A stretch of DNA of 50,197 nt from NCBI GenBank assembly GCA_030538075.1, contig JAUNUQ010000017.1:1-50197 (forward strand). The letters run 5' to 3'. Within the stretch, counting starts at the first letter, position 1, and each line of letters begins with the position of its first letter. Of this stretch, positions 15,704 through 24,186 are shown piece by piece. The notes beneath the pieces were generated by a model, which did not search any database, had not been told where the DNA came from, and saw only the letters and a program-made list of their open reading frames with translations. Both the position numbers and the translations under genes were made by a program. The DNA is from Tissierellia bacterium. GTDB lineage: Bacteria > Bacillota > Clostridia > Tissierellales > Peptoniphilaceae.

Positions 15704-16762
15704 GTGAAAGTCAAAGACCCAAAGAATGTTCGATTAACGCAATATGCCAAGACCTCAGGGTGAGCGGCCAAAGTCGGCCCCGACTCACTCGCAGAGGTTC
15801 TGCAAGGCATACCCAAGATCACAGATAAAAACCTCCTCGTCGGCGTAGAGAACTCCGACGATGCAGCAGTCTATCAAATCAATGACGAACAGGCCCTGAT
15901 CCAGACCCTGGATTTTTTCACGCCCATCGTGGACGATCCCTATACATTTGGGCTGATCGCAGCGGCCAACTCCCTCTCTGATATTTATGCCATGGGGGGA
16001 GAACCACTTTTGGCAATGAATATCGTCTGCTTTCCCAACTGCCTTCCCCTGGAGGTGTTGGCAGAGATCATTCGAGGAGGCGCAGATAAATGTACTGAGG
16101 CGAATTGTCTGGTCGTCGGTGGTCACACTGTACAGGATGATGAGCCAAAATTCGGCTTATCTGTCAGCTCGGTGATCCATCCGAAGGATGTGTGGAAGAA
16201 CTCCTCCTCTCAGCCAGGAGATGTCCTCGTCCTCACCAAGCCGATTGGCGTGGGCATTTTGAACACCGCACTGAAAGGTGGATTATTACAAGAGGACAGT
16301 GAGACCTACAAGCAGCTGGTCCATTCCATGAGCACCCTGAATGTGCAGGGCAAACGCGCTGCGGAAGGTCTAAGGGTACATGCCTGTACGGATATTACCG
16401 GCTTTGGGCTGATGGGTCATGCCTTTGAGATGGCGATGGGCAGTGACACCACCCTCGTATTGGAAGCAGAGAGAATCCCCATCCTGCCAGAGGCGATTTC
16501 CTTTGCCTCCATGGGTCTGGTGCCTGCTGGAGCTTATGACAATCGCAGTTATGTGGGAGATAATGCGCAGATTTCTCCTCAGGTCGACAGGGCGCTGGTA
16601 GATGCTATCTATGACCCACAGACCTCTGGAGGCTTGTTATTTAGCATCGCTGAGGAAGATGTGGAGGAGATGCTCACCCGATTACAGCAGCTGACGACGA
16701 CCTCCTATGGCGTAGTTGGACGAGTAATCGAAGGTACAGGCAAGGCAGTGATCATAGAATAA
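15704..16762 (+). CDS. selD: Selenide, water dikinase (SelD), a selenoprotein with in-frame UGA
   Basis: Makes selenophosphate from selenide and ATP. The TGA at 15761-15763 is in frame and falls exactly at the catalytic Cys/Sec position in TSG-U-AAKVGP (residue 20). Reading through it joins a short N-terminal stretch to a standard SelD body with VENSDDAAVY, DFFTPIVDDP and FGLMGHAFEMA. Total length is 352 residues, normal for the family. I take the GTG at 15704, five bases after AGGTG; the adjacent GTG at 15701 is equally in frame. A conventional caller would begin at the ATG at 15929 and lose about 75 residues. selA follows after 11 bases. Confidence 0.93.
15761..15806 (+). promoter_or_regulatory. 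Predicted bacterial SECIS in selD mRNA
   Basis: Downstream of the UGA the coding RNA can form GCAGA-GGT-TCTGC at 15791-15803, about 28 bases after the UGA. A smaller GTCG/CGAC helix lies before it. A short stem with a GGU-type loop at this distance fits the SelB-binding SECIS of bacteria. This is judged by eye without a folding calculation. Confidence 0.5.
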
Positions 16763-16773
16763 GTAGGTGAAAT

Positions 16774-18168
16774 ATGGCAAATTTATTTTCCCAATTACCG
16801 AAAATGGATGAGCTGTTGATCCGGGAGAAGGTAATTCTCTTGATCGATGGATATTCTAGAAAGACGGTAATGGAGGCGATACGAATCTCTCTGGATCAAT
16901 TGCGCCAGATGATTCGAGACGGTTTGACCGAAGAGGGATTCTCCCATGAGATGAGGGGCTTAGATGAGCGCATAGCAGGCAATTTGGAGCTACTCTGGGA
17001 GCCTCATCTCAAGCGGGTGATCAACGGCACAGGCGTGGTCATCCACACCAATCTGGGCAGATCTCCCGTCAACTCAGAAATTCTCCAGCAAATGGCCGCG
17101 ATCTCCCAGGGCTATTCCAATCTGGAATACGCTCTAGAGGAAGGGACCCGTGGCTCCAGGTATTCGCATTTGGAAGAGATCCTGCAGAGGATCACCGGAG
17201 CAGAATCCGCCATGGTCGTCAACAACAATGCGGCTGCAGTGCTATTGATCCTCTCCACCTTAGCGAAGGGCAGGGAAGTGCTCACCAGCCGAGGAGAACT
17301 GATTGAGATCGGCGGTGCCTTTCGAATTCCCGATGTCTGTGAACAGAGTGGCGCCACTCTAATTGAAGTGGGCACGACAAATAAGACCCATCTCAGGGAC
17401 TATGAGAACGCGATAAGTGAAAACACAGCGGCAGTCCTCAAGGTCCACACGAGCAATTACCGCATCATGGGATTCACCGAGGCAGTGGATACCAAAGAGA
17501 TGATGCATCTCAAGGAGTCCCATGGAATCTATATCATCGAAGACTTGGGTTCAGGCGTATTGATCGACCTGTCAAAATACGGACTGGAATACGAGCCCAC
17601 AGTACGGGATGTATTGGAGAGAGGGGTGGACGTGGTCTCCTTTAGTGGAGATAAACTCCTAGGAGGTCCCCAGGCAGGTGTGATCTGTGGGAAAAAAGAG
17701 ATCATCGATCAAATAAAGAAGAATCCGCTCACTCGTGCACTGCGAGTGGATAAATTCACCATCAGCGCTCTGGAGAGCACTCTGCGCTATTATATCGACG
17801 AAGAACTGGCCATACGGCAGATTCCAACCCTGCACATGCTGGTGGCGACAGAGCAGCAGCTGCGGGAGAGGGCAGAGAATCTGAAAGCCCATCTTGAAGG
17901 GGCAAATCTGTCGGGCTTTGAATTTAATCTGCTGGAGATGGAGTCCGAGGTGGGCGGCGGGAGTCTTCCCATGTGCCGGCTTTTGTCTTATGGATTGACG
18001 GTCGAGAGACAGGGCCATTCTGCCAACCAATTGGAATGCGGGATGCGATCGGCGAAGATTCCGGTCATTGGCCGGATCATCAAGGACCGCTTTGCGATGG
18101 ATATTCGCACCATCGACGACGCTGAATTCGAGATCATTGAACAGGCACTGAAGGGCTTGGGGGATTGA
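16774..18168 (+). CDS. selA: L-seryl-tRNA(Sec) selenium transferase
   Basis: PLP enzyme that converts Ser-tRNA(Sec) to Sec-tRNA(Sec) using selenophosphate. At 464 residues it has normal length. Visible are the N-terminal domain with LKRVINGTGVVIHTNLGRSP near 81-100 and the PLP lysine in SGDKLLGGPQAG (Lys294). RBS AGGTGA precedes the ATG. It sits between selD and selB, one base from the latter. Confidence 0.97.
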   Translation: MANLFSQLPKMDELLIREKVILLIDGYSRKTVMEAIRISLDQLRQMIRDGLTEEGFSHEMRGLDERIAGNLELLWEPHLKRVINGTGVVIHTNLGRSPVNSEILQQMAAISQGYSNLEYALEEGTRGSRYSHLEEILQRITGAESAMVVNNNAAAVLLILSTLAKGREVLTSRGELIEIGGAFRIPDVCEQSGATLIEVGTTNKTHLRDYENAISENTAAVLKVHTSNYRIMGFTEAVDTKEMMHLKESHGIYIIEDLGSGVLIDLSKYGLEYEPTVRDVLERGVDVVSFSGDKLLGGPQAGVICGKKEIIDQIKKNPLTRALRVDKFTISALESTLRYYIDEELAIRQIPTLHMLVATEQQLRERAENLKAHLEGANLSGFEFNLLEMESEVGGGSLPMCRLLSYGLTVERQGHSANQLECGMRSAKIPVIGRIIKDRFAMDIRTIDDAEFEIIEQALKGLGD

Positions 18169-18169
18169 C

Positions 18170-20074
18170 ATGAAACACATCATCATAGGGACTGCTGGGC
18201 ATATTGATCACGGAAAGACCACTTTAATCCGTGCGCTGACTGGCCGAAACACAGACCGTTTAAAGGAAGAACAGAAGAGGGGCATCTCGATCGAACTGGG
18301 CTTCACCTTCTTTGACTTGCCCAGTGGCCTTCGGGCAGGCATCATAGATGTGCCAGGTCACGAAAAATTCATTCGAAACATGTTGGCTGGGGTCGCTGGT
18401 TTGGACATGGTCATGCTGGTGATCGCAGCCGATGAGGGGATGATGCCCCAATCCAGAGAGCATCTGGCCATCATGCAGCTCTTGGGCATTAAGAGCGGTT
18501 TTGTAGTGCTGACGAAGAGCGATCTGGTGGAGGAAGACTGGCTGGATCTGGTAGAAGAAGAGGTTCGAGAAGAACTGGAGGGCAGCTTTCTGGAGGACGC
18601 TCCCATACTCAGGGTAGCTTCCACGAAGGGCGAGGGCATCGATCAGATCAAAGCGCAAATCGATGGGATCGCCGCCACCATGCAGGAGCAAGACACTGCG
18701 GATATCCCACGGCTTCCCGTCGATCGATCCTTTACCATCTCGGGATTTGGCACCGTAGTCACCGGGACCTTGATCTCTGGAGAACTGGAAAATGGATCAG
18801 AGGTTCAGCTCTATCCCAGCGATAAGACGGCGCGGATCCGATCCATCCAAGTTCACGACCAAGAGGAGAAGACGGCATATAAAGGTCAAAGGGTTGCATT
18901 GAATCTGGCGGGTATCAAAAAAGAGGATGCACCTCGAGGCACGATGATTGCCTCTGTAGGCAGTATGATCCCAACGCAGATCCTAGATGCGCAGATCCAC
19001 AGCATAGACCTGCCCTTTGATCTGGCGAACCGCACTCGCCTGCGCCTATATATCGGGAGCGCTGAAGTCTTTTGCCGGATGATCCTGCTAGATAGGGATA
19101 TACTGGAATCCAACGACACCTGCGTGGCCCAACTTAAGCTCGAGGAACCCATCGTGACTCGTAAGGGAGACCGCTTTATTCTCAGGTTGTTCTCCCCAAT
19201 GATCACCGTTGGAGGAGGGGAAATACTGGATGCGAATCCCGGTAAGCGTAAGCGCTACGATGAAGAGCAAATTCAGCTCTTGGAGGCCATGGTAGACGGG
19301 GATTCACTGGTGGTGACCGAGCAGGTGATCCGGGAGCATAGCAAGGAATTTCCAAAGGCTTCGGATATTGCAGCCTATCGGGGGCAGAGTCTGGATAATA
19401 TCATCATAGAAGTCGAGCAATTGGAGGAACAGGGCAAGCTTATCGCCGTCAATCAGATGCGAGATGTCTACCTCGTCCATATGCAGCCCTTTATGGACTT
19501 AAAGACGAGGATTGAAGAAGAGGTACGAAATTATCACAAGAAATATCCACTGCGTATGGGTATGAGTAAAGAGGAGATCCGTTCCAAGTATTTTGGCAAG
19601 ACCAATAAGAAGGTGGGGGATTTATTTTTAGATGCCTTAATTGATCTATCGAAACTCGAGGTGAAGAACGAATACCTCAGGGCCCAGGATTTCTCCATTG
19701 GCTATACTCCGAAACAGGAACAGATTAAAGAGAAGATACTCGCCGCTCATCGGGAAGATCAATTGATTGGAGAGCGGCTAGAAGAAGTATTTCAAAATGA
19801 CAAAATCGATCGACATGAGATCACAGAAGTACTAAACGCACTATTGGCTTCAGGAGAGCTCATCCGCTTAGAAGAGGATATCATATTGCGCAAGGCGGCT
19901 TTTGAATCTGCCCTATTGCGGCTGCGAGGTTTTCTGGAAGAAAATGGCCAGATCACCATTTCAGAAGCGCGAGACCTCTTAAATGCAAATCGAAGGATTT
20001 CTCTGGCACTTCTGGAATATATGGACAAGAGGGGAATCACACAGAGGCTGGATGACATCCGGAAGCTGGTGTAG
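18170..20074 (+). CDS. selB: Selenocysteine-specific elongation factor SelB
   Basis: GTPase that carries Sec-tRNA(Sec) to the ribosome at UGA codons marked by SECIS. The 634-residue protein has G1 GHIDHGKTT at residues 10-18, G3 DVPGHEKF near 57-64, G4 TKSD near 115-118, an EF-Tu-like domain II/III, and C-terminal winged-helix repeats that bind SECIS RNA. The start lies one base after the selA stop. A response regulator gene begins ten bases after the end. Confidence 0.97.
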   Translation: MKHIIIGTAGHIDHGKTTLIRALTGRNTDRLKEEQKRGISIELGFTFFDLPSGLRAGIIDVPGHEKFIRNMLAGVAGLDMVMLVIAADEGMMPQSREHLAIMQLLGIKSGFVVLTKSDLVEEDWLDLVEEEVREELEGSFLEDAPILRVASTKGEGIDQIKAQIDGIAATMQEQDTADIPRLPVDRSFTISGFGTVVTGTLISGELENGSEVQLYPSDKTARIRSIQVHDQEEKTAYKGQRVALNLAGIKKEDAPRGTMIASVGSMIPTQILDAQIHSIDLPFDLANRTRLRLYIGSAEVFCRMILLDRDILESNDTCVAQLKLEEPIVTRKGDRFILRLFSPMITVGGGEILDANPGKRKRYDEEQIQLLEAMVDGDSLVVTEQVIREHSKEFPKASDIAAYRGQSLDNIIIEVEQLEEQGKLIAVNQMRDVYLVHMQPFMDLKTRIEEEVRNYHKKYPLRMGMSKEEIRSKYFGKTNKKVGDLFLDALIDLSKLEVKNEYLRAQDFSIGYTPKQEQIKEKILAAHREDQLIGERLEEVFQNDKIDRHEITEVLNALLASGELIRLEEDIILRKAAFESALLRLRGFLEENGQITISEARDLLNANRRISLALLEYMDKRGITQRLDDIRKLV

Positions 20075-20084
20075 GAGGGATAGT

Positions 20085-20798
20085 ATGAGTCTCAATATAA
20101 TCTTGATCAATCAGGACGACAGCTACTCGAATGAGTTGATATACAGTTTTGAAACCGAAAACTATCAGATCACATTGGCCACCAGCATCAAGGATGCCCT
20201 AGAGAAGATAAGAAAGCACAACTATGATCTCGCCCTCATCGACATGGTATTTAGTGATGGTACGGGATTGGATTTAAAAAAACAGATGAATGAGGTCCGC
20301 AATATACCGACCATTGTCGTGACCCAGATCTCCGAGGACATCCAAAAGGTCCTCGCCTTGGAATACGGCTGCGACGACTATATCGTGCGTCCCTTTAATA
20401 TCTTGGAACTCAAAGCCCGCATCCGTGCGGTACTTCGCCGTGTGGGAGAGTCAAAGCGCAAGGAGGACGAGGCGAAGCTGCGCAGTCAGATCATCGAGAG
20501 TGGCGACTTCGAGTTCAATATCGTCGGTCGTAAAGTCCGATGCAGGGGCTTGGATGTGGATTTGACGGGCAAGGAATTCGACCTATTCTTCATCTTAGCC
20601 ACCAATCCCGGAGAAGTATTCTCTAGGGAACAATTGGCTGAGAAGATCTGGGGGGAGAACTATGAAGGCCATCTACGCACGGTAGATGTCCATATCCGTA
20701 GACTTCGAGAGAAGATCGGCAGCGGAGAGGGCAAGGAACAATTCATTCAGACCAAATGGGGGGAAGGCTACTATTTCGGTCAACCAGAGGAAGAATAG
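20085..20798 (+). CDS. Orphan OmpR-family response regulator with altered receiver
   Basis: A 237-residue two-domain regulator. The receiver has acidic residues Asp11 and Asp12, the phosphoacceptor Asp53 (LALIDMVF) and the switch Thr80. The invariant lysine of the usual KPF motif is replaced by Arg102 (IVRPF). The C-terminal winged helix reads VDLTGKEFDLFFILATNPG and RTVDVHIRRLREKIG, as in OmpR/PhoB. The start at 20085 follows GGAGGGA, which overlaps the selB stop. There is no histidine kinase gene nearby. It probably shares transcripts with selDAB. The Lys to Arg change may alter phosphorylation-dependent switching. Confidence 0.9.
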   Translation: MSLNIILINQDDSYSNELIYSFETENYQITLATSIKDALEKIRKHNYDLALIDMVFSDGTGLDLKKQMNEVRNIPTIVVTQISEDIQKVLALEYGCDDYIVRPFNILELKARIRAVLRRVGESKRKEDEAKLRSQIIESGDFEFNIVGRKVRCRGLDVDLTGKEFDLFFILATNPGEVFSREQLAEKIWGENYEGHLRTVDVHIRRLREKIGSGEGKEQFIQTKWGEGYYFGQPEEE

Positions 20799-20801
20799 AG
20801 C

Positions 20802-20829
20802 ATCGGTGCTTGCAGTTGCAAGCACCGAT
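20802..20829 (+). terminator. Hairpin after the response regulator gene
   Basis: ATCGGTGCTTGCA and TGCAAGCACCGAT form a perfect 13-base inverted repeat with a two-base centre. No T run follows, so termination is likely but not certain. Confidence 0.6.
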
Positions 20830-20850
20830 CGCAATTGTTATAGTATGCTA

Positions 20851-20878
20851 TTGACATTTTTCTCCGAAGTGGTATACT
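20851..20878 (+). promoter_or_regulatory. Strong promoter of the tRNA-Sec gene
   Basis: Consensus TTGACA (20851-20856), a 16-base spacer and TATACT (20873-20878) end 15 bases before the tRNA. Confidence 0.85.
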
Positions 20879-20893
20879 TAAAAAACATGTTAA

Positions 20894-20990
20894 GGGGGTA
20901 GATGAGTCCTGGTGGGCTCTCTGGTCTTCAAAACCAGCGCGAGGGGTTCGGAGCCTCTTGGGTGGGTTCGATTCCCACGTACTCCCGCCA
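20894..20990 (+). tRNA. selC: tRNA-Sec (anticodon UCA)
   Basis: A 97-base selenocysteine tRNA. The anticodon loop is CTTCAAA (anticodon TCA) on a CTGGT/ACCAG stem. The D arm is the long type, GAGTCC with GGGCTC around a four-base loop. The extra arm is long and pairs GAGG with CCTC. The T arm is GTGGG-TTCGATT-CCCAC. The acceptor strand begins GGGGGTA and pairs with TACTCCC with one G-T pair; the eighth pair is a G/G mismatch. G discriminator and encoded CCA end the gene. Confidence 0.96.
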
Positions 20991-21003
20991 TATCAATCAC
21001 ATT

Positions 21004-21045
21004 GCCGAATTCAACGGAAAGCCCGAGAATTCGGCTTTCTATTTT
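21004..21045 (+). terminator. Terminator after tRNA-Sec
   Basis: GCCGAATTC (21004-21012) pairs with GAATTCGGC (21027-21035), followed by TTTCTATTTT. An alternative AAAGCC/GGCTTT pairing overlaps it. Confidence 0.75.
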
Positions 21046-21104
21046 AGTGAACACCGGTGAAGAAACAGAGAATTTCGAGAAGATTCATACGAAAAACCTT
21101 TTGG

Positions 21105-21123
21105 TATGGTATAATAGACCAAA
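21105..21123 (+). promoter_or_regulatory. Extended -10 promoter of the P-loop gene
   Basis: TGGTATAAT (21107-21115) is an extended -10 box with no good -35. It is bracketed by TTTGGT (21100-21105) and ACCAAA (21118-21123), a possible operator. Confidence 0.5.
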
Positions 21124-21143
21124 TTATGCTTTAAGGAGTTAAT

Positions 21144-22904
21144 ATGAAAAAAGAATGGGCATTAAGTAATAATAAAGTGTTAATCAATTTCTCGCAGAAA
21201 TATTGTGATACAGAGGAAAAAGTACTCAATAGTGAAGGTTTTCGGTCAGTGTTGGAACATTTTCTCCGCATGACGGAGAAGAGGGGGAGCCGATCCTATA
21301 AATTCATCGTCGATCTATTGGGAACGGACGAATTGGATCCGCTGATTCGAAAGATCACCAGCCTCAGCAAACTGCTGCTCATCATGGACTCTAAGGAACT
21401 CTCCGAGTCCTTTGAGGAATTCCAGGAGATCTATCCCAACCGAAGGAATTTTCGTATGTTCGTCGAGGAAGTCTATACTTATTGGCGTAACTTGGAGCGT
21501 TATGCCATCATGCATGACTCGAATACACCCGATGGGTTTTTGAATACCAACTTCATGGAGGCCAAAGAGGAATTTGATAAACTGATGATCGGTCTGTATA
21601 GGAAGATCACGATCAATATATCCCTCTCCACGCCCACCGTCTATCGACAGGTTCCTGCAGGTGCAAATGTGGGCATGATCGTCCATGATGCCATCTGGCC
21701 AATTCCAAAGGGATACGACATCCTAGATGGGATCCCCTTTGTAAAAGAAGTCATTCTCCAGTCCCCCTTTATCACTTATCCGACCAAGAATAAGAGGGAT
21801 GGGTTCTTTGAAGAAATGGACTATAATCCCCTCAAGAGATGCGGGATCAACCCAGACCGCTTCTTCTGCTTTCCAATTCGAGTAGGGGAGCTGATCGCCT
21901 ATATCTTCGTCAATCGAGATTTCTTGACCCATGGGGTCTCCCTGGCCAACCTCTTTGAGATCCCCTCGGTGGAGAGCATCTACGGCTGTAAACCCAATCT
22001 CGTATTGGTATTTGGAGCCGATGATCATAGGGAAGAGGATGTGGCTGCTTTTTATGATGACGAAGAGAACGACATCTTAATCGGCTATGTCAGCCATAGC
22101 GATCACCACGACTACTTCGGCTATATGAAGAAGATGATTTTGACTCTGAACAATATCTATCAGCTCAAGAGGGGCAATCTGCCCATCCATGGCGCTATGG
22201 TTCATATCGAGCTCAAAGATGGGCACAAGGCCAATGTGGTCATTATGGGAGACAGCGGTGCAGGCAAGAGCGAATCCATTGAGGCATTTCGCAGTTTAGC
22301 CAACGAGCATATCAGTGATATGACTATTATCTTCGACGATATGGGAATCTTTACCATGGAACAGGGAGTGGTTCGAGGCTATGGTACGGAGATCGGCGCC
22401 TTTGTCCGATTGGATGATCTGGAGGCGGGTTATGCTTTCAAAGAGTTGGACCGTTCCATCTTTATGAACCCGGACCGAATCAATGCACGTCTGATCACAC
22501 CGGTGGCCAATTACGAGGATATTGTACGCGGCTTTCCCGTGGACGTGTTCGTATATGCCAACAACTATGAGCCCGTAGGGGATGGGGAGTCGACTCTGTC
22601 CTTCTTCTCCGTGCCCTTAGATGCGAAGGACATGTTTGTAGCAGGCCAGAGGATGGCCAAGGGGACTACGACGGAGGATGGTTTGACCGCATCTTTCTTC
22701 GCCAATCCATTTGGACCTCATCAGCGTAAGGATCAGACCATTCAACTGATCGACCAATATTTTGACTATATGTTTGAAATCGGACTGCCCGTTGGAGTGT
22801 TGAAAACCCAATTGGGCATTCCTGGACTGGAAAAATCTGGACCAAAAAGGGCTGCAGTTGACCTGTTTCAACTGATTAGGGAACTGAAAACACAAGATCG
22901 TTAG
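21144..22904 (+). CDS. HPr-kinase/PEP-carboxykinase-like P-loop protein of unknown function
   Basis: A 586-residue cytoplasmic protein. The clear landmark is a P-loop GDSGAGKSE at residues 369-377, followed by an acidic IIFDDMG about 30 residues on. This spacing resembles the HPr kinase/phosphorylase and PEP carboxykinase fold, in which the P-loop reads G-x-S-G-x-G-K-S. The ~360-residue N-terminal part shows no motif I recognise. Such proteins are sometimes labelled PEP carboxykinase in Bacillota, but I do not see enough of the PEPCK substrate-binding motifs to accept that. RBS AAGGAG precedes the ATG. An aminotransferase gene follows 11 bases after the stop, suggesting one transcript. Confidence 0.7.
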   Translation: MKKEWALSNNKVLINFSQKYCDTEEKVLNSEGFRSVLEHFLRMTEKRGSRSYKFIVDLLGTDELDPLIRKITSLSKLLLIMDSKELSESFEEFQEIYPNRRNFRMFVEEVYTYWRNLERYAIMHDSNTPDGFLNTNFMEAKEEFDKLMIGLYRKITINISLSTPTVYRQVPAGANVGMIVHDAIWPIPKGYDILDGIPFVKEVILQSPFITYPTKNKRDGFFEEMDYNPLKRCGINPDRFFCFPIRVGELIAYIFVNRDFLTHGVSLANLFEIPSVESIYGCKPNLVLVFGADDHREEDVAAFYDDEENDILIGYVSHSDHHDYFGYMKKMILTLNNIYQLKRGNLPIHGAMVHIELKDGHKANVVIMGDSGAGKSESIEAFRSLANEHISDMTIIFDDMGIFTMEQGVVRGYGTEIGAFVRLDDLEAGYAFKELDRSIFMNPDRINARLITPVANYEDIVRGFPVDVFVYANNYEPVGDGESTLSFFSVPLDAKDMFVAGQRMAKGTTTEDGLTASFFANPFGPHQRKDQTIQLIDQYFDYMFEIGLPVGVLKTQLGIPGLEKSGPKRAAVDLFQLIRELKTQDR

Positions 22905-22914
22905 GAGGGCATTC

Positions 22915-24111
22915 GTGAAACTGTCAAACAGAGTAAACAACCTGAGCTATTCTGCCATTCGGAAGCTCGGCCCCTATGCTGATGCTGCGAAAAAGGCGGG
23001 TAAAAAAGTCATCCACATGAACATCGGTGCACCCGATGTTCCAACGCCAAGGGAGTTCCTAGAATCCATTCATAAACTCGATATGGAGACGGTGGGCTAT
23101 GCAAAAGCCGTCGGGATCGACGAGCTCCGAGAGGGAATCAGCAGCTATTTCACCAAACAGGGCAATCCCTATGCACCGGAGGAGATCTGTGTGACGAATG
23201 GAGCCAGCGAAGCCCTATTGTTTGCCCTATGGATGACGACCGATGTGGGAGATCAGATCCTGACGACAGACCCATACTATACAAATTATGACTCTTTCTT
23301 TGTGGAGACGGGAACATCTGTGAACACTTTCCCCACCTCCATCGAAAATGGCTTTCGACTGCCGGACTACGGCGTCATGGAAGCCGCCGTCACACCCGAG
23401 ACCAAGGCCATACTCATCTGTAACCCCGGCAATCCGACGGGAGCTCTCTACTCTGAAGAAGAGATCCGCTCCGTTGCGAGACTGGCCGTAGAGAAGAATC
23501 TCTTCATCCTCGCTGACGAGATCTATCGAGAATTCGTCTACGACGGTAGAAAATTCTTCAGCTTTTCTCAGATCGAGGGGATCGAGGATAGACTGATCGT
23601 ACTCGACAGTATCTCCAAGCGGTTTAGTGCCTGTGGCGCTCGAATTGGAGCCATTCTCTCCAAAAATGAGGAATTGATGGCCGCTGCCTTCAAGCTGGCC
23701 ACAGCTAGGCTGGCTGCGCCCCTATTGGAACAATATGGAACGGCTGCTCTATACACCATGGAAAATGATTATTTGCAAAAGGTCAATGAGGAATACCAAC
23801 AGCGCAGAGATTGCATCTACAATGCCCTCTCTCAGCTGCCGGGAGTCACCTGCTATAAGTCTGAAGGTGCCTTCTACACCATCGCCCAACTGCCCGTAGC
23901 GGACACAGATGACTTTGCAATCTGGCTGCTGGAAAACTATGAAGAAGCAGGGACTACAGTAATGGTAGCGCCTGCCGCAGGCTTTTACAAAGACGCTGAA
24001 AGGGGCAGACAGCAAATCCGACTCGCTTTCGCCGTCAATCAGGAAAATATAATGCGGGGGATCGAGATCCTAGGAAATGGCATCTTAGCCTATAACCAGA
24101 TACAAAAATAA
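22915..24111 (+). CDS. Class I/II PLP-dependent aminotransferase
   Basis: Amino group transfer between an amino acid and a 2-oxo acid, of the aspartate aminotransferase fold. The 398-residue protein has NIGAPDVPTP near 38-47, CNPGNPTGALYS near 170-181, the PLP-phenol contact ADEIYREF and the PLP lysine Lys235 (SISKRFSACGARIGA). Start is GTG at 22915, with GGAGGG upstream. The specific substrate cannot be told. It is the second gene after the P-loop protein and ends before a strong terminator. Confidence 0.9.
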   Translation: MKLSNRVNNLSYSAIRKLGPYADAAKKAGKKVIHMNIGAPDVPTPREFLESIHKLDMETVGYAKAVGIDELREGISSYFTKQGNPYAPEEICVTNGASEALLFALWMTTDVGDQILTTDPYYTNYDSFFVETGTSVNTFPTSIENGFRLPDYGVMEAAVTPETKAILICNPGNPTGALYSEEEIRSVARLAVEKNLFILADEIYREFVYDGRKFFSFSQIEGIEDRLIVLDSISKRFSACGARIGAILSKNEELMAAAFKLATARLAAPLLEQYGTAALYTMENDYLQKVNEEYQQRRDCIYNALSQLPGVTCYKSEGAFYTIAQLPVADTDDFAIWLLENYEEAGTTVMVAPAAGFYKDAERGRQQIRLAFAVNQENIMRGIEILGNGILAYNQIQK

Positions 24112-24125
24112 TAGCGATAGAAAAA

Positions 24126-24179
24126 GAGATGAAAGAAGGCCCACTGCGATATCACCGCAGGAGGCCCTTTTTTCATCTC
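24126..24179. terminator. Bidirectional terminator between convergent genes
   Basis: A long stem: GAGATGAAA with TTTCATCTC outside, then GGCC and CTGCG pairing with CGCAG and GGCC around ATATCAC. Both strands carry T-rich stretches. Confidence 0.88.
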
Positions 24180-24186
24180 AAGTATT

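Noticed and set aside
15929-16762. Short selD starting at the ATG at 15929
   Set aside because: It would omit the catalytic and ATP-binding N-terminus. The in-frame TGA at 15761 is best read as selenocysteine.
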